In this document: one piece after another, positions 57,013 to 64,000 of the stretch | Layout: every line of letters begins with the position of its first letter | Numbering within the stretch: position 1 is the stretch's first letter | Source of the DNA: Calamus simplicifolius | Lineage: Eukaryota; Streptophyta; Magnoliopsida; Arecales; Arecaceae | Reading direction: 5' to 3' | Assembly (NCBI GenBank): GCA_900491605.1 | Contig: UESW01000076.1 | Location: forward strand, 1-64,000 | Length of the DNA stretch: 64,000 bases | The notes under the pieces: model-generated | Database searches by the model: none | Told to the model about the DNA's origin: nothing | Seen by the model: the letters and a program-made list of their open reading frames with translations, nothing else | Translations under genes and position numbers: made by a program

Positions 57013-60000
57013 TTATATCATGGAACCAACTCCCATTCTTATCACATGATCCTTAAAATTCTTAATTGGCATGCCTTTACTCAAAGGATCAGCTATCATC
57101 AATTCAGTACTAATGTGTTCTATGACCACTTTGTTTTCTTTAACACGTTCTCTTATGGCTAAATACTTAATGTCGATATGTTTACTTCGATTACCACTCT
57201 TATGGTTTTTAGCCAAAAATACAGCAGCTGAATTGTCACAGTACAGTTCAATTGGCCTAGTAATAGAGTCAACAATTCTAAGCCCTGAGATGAAACTCTT
57301 CAACCATATACCTTGCGATGTAGCCTCAAAACAAGCAACGAACTCCGCTTCCATAGTAGAGGTAGCAGTCAAAGTCTGCTTTGCACTCCTCCATGATATG
57401 GCTCCACCAGCTAACATAAATATAAATCCTGATATTGATTTCCGAGAATCAACGCAGCCAGCAAAGTCCGAATCTGAGTAGCCCTCTATCTCCAAATGAT
57501 CAGTTTGTCTATACATGAGCATGTAGTCCTTGGTCCCTTGAAGATACCTCATGACCTTTTTAGCAGCTCTCCAGTGGTCTAAACCTGGATTACTCTGATA
57601 TCTTCCCAACATTCCTACTGCAAATGCAATGTCAGTTCTTGTGCAAACCTGAGCATACATTAGGCTTCCAACAGCTGAAGCATATGGAATGTTGTGCATC
57701 TGTTCCTGTTCAAGTTCATTTTTAGGGCACTGGTTCAAAGCGAACTTGTCACCCTTCACTATAGGTGCAACACTTGGTGAACAATTTTTCATCTGAAATC
57801 TCTCCAAGACTTTATTGATATAAGTTTCTTGAGACAATCCCAAAATGCCTCGAGATCTTTCTCTATGGATCTTAATGCCAATGACATAAGATGCCTCACT
57901 CATATCTTTCATATCAAAATTTTTGGAGAGAACTTGTTTCACCTCATATAGCAACCCTTTATCATTGGTTGCAAGTAGAATGTCATTCACATATAGGACC
58001 AAGAAACAAATTTTTCTCCCACTAACCTTCTGGTATATACATTGATCCATGATGTTCTCTTCAAAACCAAAGGAAGAGATCACATCATGAAATTTTAAAT
58101 ACCACTGACATGAGGCTTGTTTCAATCCATATATGGATTTCTTAAGCTTGCAAATCCTTCAGGCTATTTCATGTAAACCTCTTCCTCTAGATCTCCATTA
58201 AGGAATGCGGTCTTCACATCCATTTGATGTAACTCAAAATCAAAATGAGCTACCAATGCCATAATTATTCGGAGAGAGTCTTTCTTGGATACAGGAGAAA
58301 ATGTCTCCGTGTAGTCGATTCCTTCCCTCTGAGTGAATCCTTTGGCAACGAGTCTTGCTTTATATCTCTCAATGTTGCCTTGTGAGTCTTTCTTTATTTT
58401 GAAGATCCATCTATATCCAATGGCTTTTACACCATCAGGCAACTCAACAAGATCCCAGACTCGATTAGATGCCATAGATTCCATCTCGTCCTTCATGGCA
58501 TTGAACCACAAGTTTGATTCCTTAGAACTCATGGCTTGTGAAAACATTTCAGGATCATTTTCGGCTCCAATGTTATAGTCAGATTCATGTAGATACACAA
58601 CATAATCACTAGGAATTGCTGATTTCTTTATTCTAGTTGATCTTCTTAATGTTGTGTCAATGACCTCTTGAGGAGTATCTTGCACAACTGATTGTTGATG
58701 AACAACACTATCTTCTAGATTACCATCAGCTTGTGAAATCTCAATGACTGATTGTTGGGCACTTAATTGAGTTTGAGGAGTGCTATAAATAACAACCAAT
58801 CCCTCACTTAAAGTGGAAGCTGGAATAACTGAATGATCTTTCTCAGAAGAAGCCAAATACTGAGATTTATCACTCCTACTGATCAAGTCATTCTCAAGAA
58901 ATTTTGCATTTCTTGATTCCACAATCCTAGTGCTGTGAGATGGACAATAAAATCTATAACCCTTGGACTTCTCAGCATATCCAATAAAGTATCCACTAAT
59001 AGTCCTTGGATCTAGTTTCTTTTCTTGTGGATTATAGACTCTTACTTCAGATGGGCATCCCCAAACATGTATATGTTGCAGACTTGGTTTCCAACCTTTA
59101 AATAACTCAAATGAAATTTTGGAAATAGCCTTGGTTGGAACCCGATTCAATATATACGCAGCAGTTTTAAGAGCTTCAGTCCACAAGGATTTAGGTAAGT
59201 TAGAGCTGACAATCATGCTCCTTACCATGTCCAATAATATCCGGTTTCTCCTTTCAGCTACACCGTTTTGGTCAGGAGACCCTGGCATGGTGTATTGTGC
59301 AATAATTCCATTTTCTTCAAGAAACCGAGCAAACAGACCAGGTGCTTGTCCATTCTCAGTGTATCTACTATAATATTCTCCACCTCTATCTGACCTCACG
59401 ATTTTAATTTGCTTGCCGCATTGTTTCTCTACTTCTGCCTTAAATACCTTAAATGCATCTAATGCTTCGTTCTTATTATGAAGTAGGTAGAGATACATAT
59501 ATCGTGAATAGTTATCAATAAATAAGATGAAGTATCTCTGACCATACGAATCCATATCTGGGCTACAAATATCCGTATGTATGATCTCCAGTATTTCCGA
59601 ACTTCTCTTGGCATCTTTCTTGTACTTGTTGGTTTGCTTTCCCTTTATGCAGTCCACACAAGTGTCAAAATCAGTAAAATCAAGAGTATCAAGTACTCCA
59701 TCTTTTACTAATCTTTTAATTCTCTCAATGGAGATATGACCTAATCTCCGATGCCACAAAATAGAGGAATTCTCATTTATAACACATCTTTTCATACCAG
59801 TTTGGGCGTGCATCACATTATAGGTGGTATTATTTTTTAAATTAATTTGGAAAAGATTGTCTGACAATGTACCATTCCCAATAAGCTTAGATTTATAAAA
59901 TAAATCAATAGAGCTTTTATTAAAATTAAAGGAGTATCCTGCTGGTACAAGCCTTGACACTGAAATCAAATTTCTAGAGAAACTTGGAATATAAAATGTC

Positions 60001-61022
60001 TTTTCCAAATCCAAAACAAAACCAGAATGTAAAATAAGTCTGCACGTTCCAATTGCTTCCACATGTGAACCCATCTTGTTTTCTGAATAGATGCTTTGTT
60101 CACTTCCCAATGGTTTCCTTTGATTTAGAAAACCCTGCAAGGTATTTGAAACATGGATTGTAGAACCAGAATCAATCCACCATGTGTTATGACATATAAC
60201 CAAATTGGATTCATGACATACGAATGAGGTTAGAGTACCTTTATTGTCAAGCCAAGCTTTGAATTTGAGACAATCTTTCTTTATATGCCCTTTCTTCTTG
60301 CAAAAGAAGCACTTGGACTCCTTCTTGTCTTCTGTATGGATGGATACTTTATCCTTTCCTTTGCGTTTGGCTTTGGGAGCTTTAGTCTTTCTCTGAGTGA
60401 CTAAATGTGCACTTTCTCCCATTTCTAAAATCAGCCTTCCTTCCTCTTGAACACACATGGTTAGAAGTTCATTAATTGACCATTTGTCCTTATGTGTGTT
60501 GTAAGATATTTTGAAGGGACTATACTGCTGTGGGAGTGAGCTCAAAATAAAGTGCACCAAGAAAGATTCTGACATCTCAACCTCTAGGGATTTCAACTGA
60601 GCCGCAATGTCCCTCATCTTCATGATATGCTCACGCATACCTCCAACCATAGTGAGCTTTATTGATGATAATTTTGTCATTAGGGTGCTAGCCATTGCCT
60701 TATCTGAAGACTCAAATTGTGCATCAATAGCCTTCAGAAGTTCCTTGACATTTTTGCACTCAGGAATTGAACCACGTATACTAGCAGAAATTTTAGTACG
60801 TATGAACATCATACTGAGGCGATTGGACCGTTCCCATCGTTCATACGCAGCAATCTCAGCCTGAGTGCTAGTAGATATAACTGAATGTGGTTCATCCTTC
60901 CTGATAGCATAGTCAATATCCATGCACCCTAATTGAAGAAGAATTCTCTCCTTCCATAATTTATAATTATCACCACTTAAATCGGGAACGTTACATTTCA
61001 TATCAGAAATATTAACAGGCAA
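57013..61022 (-). pseudogene. Copia Gag-Pol polyprotein (stop plus small deletion in RT)
   Basis: Two long frames, 61022-58164 (952 codons) and 58125-57013 (370 codons). In order: Gag (MPVNISDMKCNVPDLSGDNY, LMTKLSSIKLTMVGGMREHI); zinc knuckle CFFCKKKGHIKKDC; protease WWIDSGSTIHVSN; GAG-pre-integrase LWHRRLGHISIERIKRLV; integrase core with IHTDICSPD, DNYSRYMYLYLLHNK, VRSDRGGEYYS and GSPDQNGVAERRNR; RT with DEMESMASNRVWDLVELP and HQMDVKTAFLNGDLEEEVYM. At 58164 a TAG replaces the usual Gln, and the next motif is fused to CKLKKSIYGLKQ-like sequence by a deletion of roughly 30 bases with frame change. RT then continues; its YVDD box reads YVND (57982-57993). RNase H follows with SRKSISGFIF and TMEAEFVACFEA. 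Not functional as it stands; lineage not assigned. Confidence 0.93.
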
Positions 61023-62475
61023 AATAGCTGCATAAAAATAAAAACATGTTCATGTAATTGAATTTGAGGCATATAACTTGATGTCATGTTTTACCAATGT
61101 AAACATGCAATAACATGAATCAATAATATACAATAACTACATGTGGGCTAAGTTATTATACTCAAATAGACTCATTAACTTAATGATGTGACTAACAAAT
61201 TATTCCTTTCTTAATTCCTGTGGGTAATTAAGAAAATAATTTGTTATCGCATCCTAATTAATTATATTAGTGCAACAAAAATTCCTGTGGGATAAGATTT
61301 ATTACATTAATATAATTAGTCACAATTAATGTCATCTAACCTTATGTGATCTTTGCAACTCAATATATAATTTTGATTAATCAAAGATGCTGTGGCTACT
61401 CCTCAATTAATCAAAATCATATTGATCACATGACATTGAATTCCATTATATGCATATAGATTAACCAATTTAGTATGATTATTAGGTAGTGATCTTAATC
61501 AACGTAACATTTCCAAATCAAGATCTGAGTTAGTCAAATTGGCCAGGCCAGTGAAAGAGAAGTGGGGGTCCCCCCGTTGCTTTCCTTAGGTCAGTCAACG
61601 GAACCAATTAAGTAACCACAATCTCTTTACCTTTCTAGACACCAACTGACCAATCAGACCTTGAAAGGATTTGCACTGTGATTTTCACACTACCACCAAA
61701 TTCATGCATAGAATAAATCTAGTATGCAGAACAGGAGATAACATTTTAATTATCTATTTAATGAATTTTGAAATTATCATCTTAAGAAAAATTTTTGTTA
61801 ATTAAAACACGCCCGGCCGTAGCTCATTATTCCCTTGGGCCAGTCTATGTAAAACACCGTAGGCATAGAGACTCAGGAGGCGCATTTTAATACAAAAATT
61901 TAAACTTAAGAAACAAATGATAAAAACAAATCATGTTACATGATTTAATAAAACATTAAACAGATAATAAATAAATTTAAAATTCATCCAATCCAAATTT
62001 TAAATCCCGTGAGAGAACGGAAAGACCATAAGCGAGAAAAGCGAAAATCGAAACAGGCCACGTTTTCTCTCTTTTTAATATGTCACCGCATATGGTTATG
62101 GAAGCCACATTTCCGCTGCATTTCCTTTCTTTAGTTTTTCCTTTTTTTTAGTGCTACGTTTCTTTTCTCTTCCTTTCTTTAATGCTATCTCTTTAATACC
62201 AAAAAGAAATCCAGGAAACCTTTAATGCCAGAAAGAAATCTTTAATAGAAAAGAAAGAGGCCACATTTTGTAAAGAAAGAGGCCATGTTTTGTTTCCGCA
62301 AAAAATCGGAATCTGAGATAGGTTTAATGGTTTCTGCTCAATTCCGTGAACAAAATCAGAACTGAGCAAAAAATCGAAAACCGAAAAACTAAAAATGGAA
62401 AACATGGGGCATAAATTGCTTAAAAAGAGAAACTTTGATGGAAACACTCACAAAATAAGGCAGAGGTTTAAAAAA
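61023..62475. other. Leader region of the copia element
   Basis: A 1.45-kb region between the primer site and the Gag start, without a long ORF. It contains repeated words of the TTAATTAATTATATTAGTG type (61180-61330) and the block shared with the Ty3/gypsy leader (61565-61660). Its length is unusual for a copia leader and could hold an intron or a captured segment; I could not tell. Confidence 0.6.
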
Positions 62476-62487
62476 GCTCTGATACCA
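62476..62487 (-). other. Primer binding site (tRNA-Met) of the copia element
   Basis: Complement of GCTCTGATACCA, that is TGGTATCAGAGC, two bases inside the 5' LTR. Confidence 0.9.
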
Positions 62488-62489
62488 AA

Positions 62490-63022
62490 TGTAAGACTTA
62501 ATTTAAATATATTGATCACGATATCAAATATGCGGTATGATCGATAAATACCTTCAGCCATTATTATTAATGTTCTTTCCGATGAGAGTAAGGAATTCGA
62601 TCTTCCTTGAATCAGCTGCACGGGATCTTGATCTTCCTTCTCTCTAGGGATCTCGATCTTCCTCCTTCGATGGATCTTGATTGATCTTCCTCCTCCTCTC
62701 GATAGATCTTGATTGATCTTCCTCCTCTCGATGGATCTTGATTGAGTTCTTCCAATCAACGAGCCATCGCACTCTGATGGTGTATGCCCTCAGGATGTGC
62801 TCTTGATCAGGGACTCAATACCTCCGCTTATTAGGTTTTTCTTTCGATAACTTTGTTTAAAGCCTTAGGAAGGGTTCCCTATTTATACTCAAATCCCTTC
62901 ACCGCATGCTCCCATCAAGCAAGCGTTCAACATTTAAGGGGGGAGGGGGGGCTGTTATCACTTCTTAATTAGTGAAACGATAGTAATAAAATAAGGACAA
63001 TTAAAAGTGATGGGTTATTACA
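62490..63022 (-). repeat. 5' LTR of the copia element
   Basis: 533 bp. The minus-strand TATA box TATAAATA lies at 62880-62887. Downstream in the LTR are GATCTTGATTGATCTTCCTC repeats. A GGGGGGAGGGGGGGC run at 62938-62952 is longer than in the 3' LTR. Confidence 0.92.
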
Positions 63023-63049
63023 TGCTAATCAACTACTTCATTGGTACAA

Positions 63050-63735
63050 TCAGCATGCACCACTCAATTTTACACCACTGGGGAAGAATCTAACTTGTCT
63101 ACACTGTTTCAATTTGACAAGAGCATCTTGTATTCCCCCTAGTAGAATATCAACATAAATGGCTACGAGCATAGTTCTAGGATTGTTAGGCAGTGCAGAC
63201 AGAGCTTCCTTCAAAAACTGGTTAGCCTGCTCATGCTTCCCCTGCATTGCAGATATGGTAGCAAGATTTACATAAAGTGCTCCACAAGCCTCTTCAGGCT
63301 TCAGGAACACGAGACCTTGGGGCTCTTCTAAACAAGCTTTGGCATTCAAATGACCATTCAAGTCCTCGCCATCTCCAACTTTCTCTATTCACCATTTGTC
63401 TGTGTCTTCATCACTGCATGGCAACTGAACTTCGTTCTTATCCGAAATATAGATTGATAAATATTCAGCAGCTTCTTTAGGTCAGTTCAGGTGGCAAAGT
63501 GCTTCAGCAGCATAAACAAGACTTAGAAAATTGTAAATTTTAGAGCAGTCTGGCAACTGCTTAAGTGCTTTCACATATGCCAAGTCTCCAAGAACTGCCT
63601 GCTTTATCAAGTTGTTTACTTTCTTGCATGTGTCCTCGTATGCAGAGACAGAACTCAGCAAGGTTGAGTTCGAGCTCATACCTCCTTTTGTAACTTCCTT
63701 AAGATAGTGTTTCAAATAGGAGATAAGAGGGGATA
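63050..63735 (-). pseudogene. CNOT10: CNOT10 (CCR4-NOT subunit 10) C-terminal pseudogene
   Basis: Fragment of the TPR protein CNOT10, a subunit of the CCR4-NOT deadenylase. Read leftwards: YLKEVTKGGMSS, SAYEDTCKKVNNLIKQAVL, GDLAYVKALKQLPDCSKIYN, FLSLVYAAEALCHLN, PKEAAEYLSIYISD, EGQ-type linker, LVFLKPEEACGALYVNLATI, MQGKHEQANQFLKEALSALP, YVDILLGGIQDALVKLKQC, VRFFPSGVKL, end at 63050. All of this reads in one frame without introns. It has TGA stops at 63482-63484 and 63389-63391, both where Arg (CGA) is expected, and a missing segment of about 17 residues after AYVK. An intronless, mutated piece suggests a processed or fragmentary copy; the functional gene should be elsewhere. Homology stops near 63735 at a palindromic block. 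The copia element inserted 23-27 bp beyond the stop. Confidence 0.75.
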
Positions 63736-63761
63736 TTCAGGAGATATCCCCTCTTATTCTC
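63719..63761. repeat. Short perfect hairpin
   Basis: AGATAAGAGGGGATAT (63721-63736) and ATATCCCCTCTTATTCT (63744-63760) are inverted complements with a loop of 7 bases. Confidence 0.85.
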
Positions 63762-64000
63762 AAAAGCCATAATTATAAGGGATAGCTGGGAATAAAGTTA
63801 ACCAAAGGAATAATCCATGGTTAACCATGATAATCCATGGTTAACCATGGTTAACGATAGGTTATCCCCTCAATTTATTCCTTAGAAAATGCAGGAATAG
63901 CTGGTTATCCCTTGAAATAAGAGTAAAAAAAGTTATCCTATGGATTTACCTTTTTGCATTTGATATGATCAATGGGATAGCCAAGGGATATCCCTAGGAA
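63762..64000. mobile_element. MITE-like palindromic sequence (right end outside window)
   Basis: AT-rich, with repeated GGGATAGC/TTATCCC words, several overlapping CCATGGTTAAC palindromes (63815-63855) and GGGATATCCCT at 63986. It looks like a small DNA transposon derivative, but no complete terminal repeat pair or target duplication fits within the window. Confidence 0.35.

Larger units (their letters stand above)
56182..63022 (-). mobile_element. Well preserved Ty1/copia element with perfect target duplication
   Basis: A 6,841-bp element on the minus strand. LTRs at 56182-56720 and 62490-63022, both TGTAAGAC...GGTTATTACA on the plus strand, flanked by identical TGCTA (56177-56181 and 63023-63027). 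A tRNA-Met primer site and a GTGGGAGA purine tract are in place. Gag-Pol is nearly full length but has a stop and a deletion in RT. The LTRs differ by a few small indels and scattered bases, suggesting this is the youngest insertion here. Confidence 0.93.

Noticed and set aside
1..64000. CRISPR arrays, bacterial operons, tRNA or rRNA genes
   Set aside because: None seen. The tRNA-like matches are retrotransposon primer sites; the regular palindrome arrays vary in unit and spacing and have no unique spacers of constant length.

Overview
This is nuclear DNA of a flowering plant. The signs are spliced genes with GT-AG introns, plant retrotransposon lineages, a VAMP72-type R-SNARE, plant proline-rich 8-cysteine proteins, and a Mutator-like element carrying a plant mobile domain. 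A GC-rich first exon followed by long AT-rich introns, together with the repeat types, suggests a monocot, possibly a palm; the species is an inference. Most of the 64 kb is transposable-element DNA in different stages of decay. The only two genes that look intact are the VAMP72 R-SNARE gene (23418-33597, +, four coding exons, 220 codons) and a small hybrid proline-rich/8-cysteine-motif gene (35031-35423, +).

Layout. 1-9640: three nested Ty1/copia elements. Element 1 (-, running off the left edge) sits in element 2 (-), which sits in element 3 (+). 10447-14234: a Mutator-like element (MULE) with a perfect 9-bp target duplication. It holds half of a MULE transposase (+) facing a plant mobile domain pseudogene (-), bracketed by subterminal arrays of TTCGGC/GCCGAA hairpins. 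14605-20526: a rearranged LARD-like LTR element with 5-bp target duplication, two and a half LTRs, an inverted LTR piece, and a spliced antisense pseudogene. 21140-21937: a short non-autonomous MULE of the same family as the first. 23182-33597: promoter and gene of the VAMP72 R-SNARE; intron 1 contains Ty3/gypsy remains and intron 2 contains simple repeats and a SINE-like fragment.

35031-39436: the intact 8-cysteine-motif gene and, on the other strand, a frameshifted relative. 40540-41930: 3' end of a LINE with poly(A). 45890-48245: a probable solo LTR. 48394-55138: an old Ty3/gypsy element (-) with both LTRs and a decayed tRNA-Asp-type primer site. 56182-63022: a well preserved Ty1/copia element (-) with both LTRs and a perfect 5-bp target duplication, inserted just past the end of an intronless CNOT10 pseudogene (63050-63735, -). 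63719-64000: palindromic, MITE-like DNA.

The most unusual material is the MULE family: two copies in one window share ends, subterminal hairpin arrays and 9-bp target duplications, and the larger carries a convergent transposase/plant-mobile-domain pair. Next come the antisense spliced gene in the LARD, the head-to-head LTR inversion that could fold as a long hairpin RNA, and a sequence block shared by the leader regions of unrelated Ty3 and Ty1 elements. All boundaries come from reading by eye; no alignment or database search was run.
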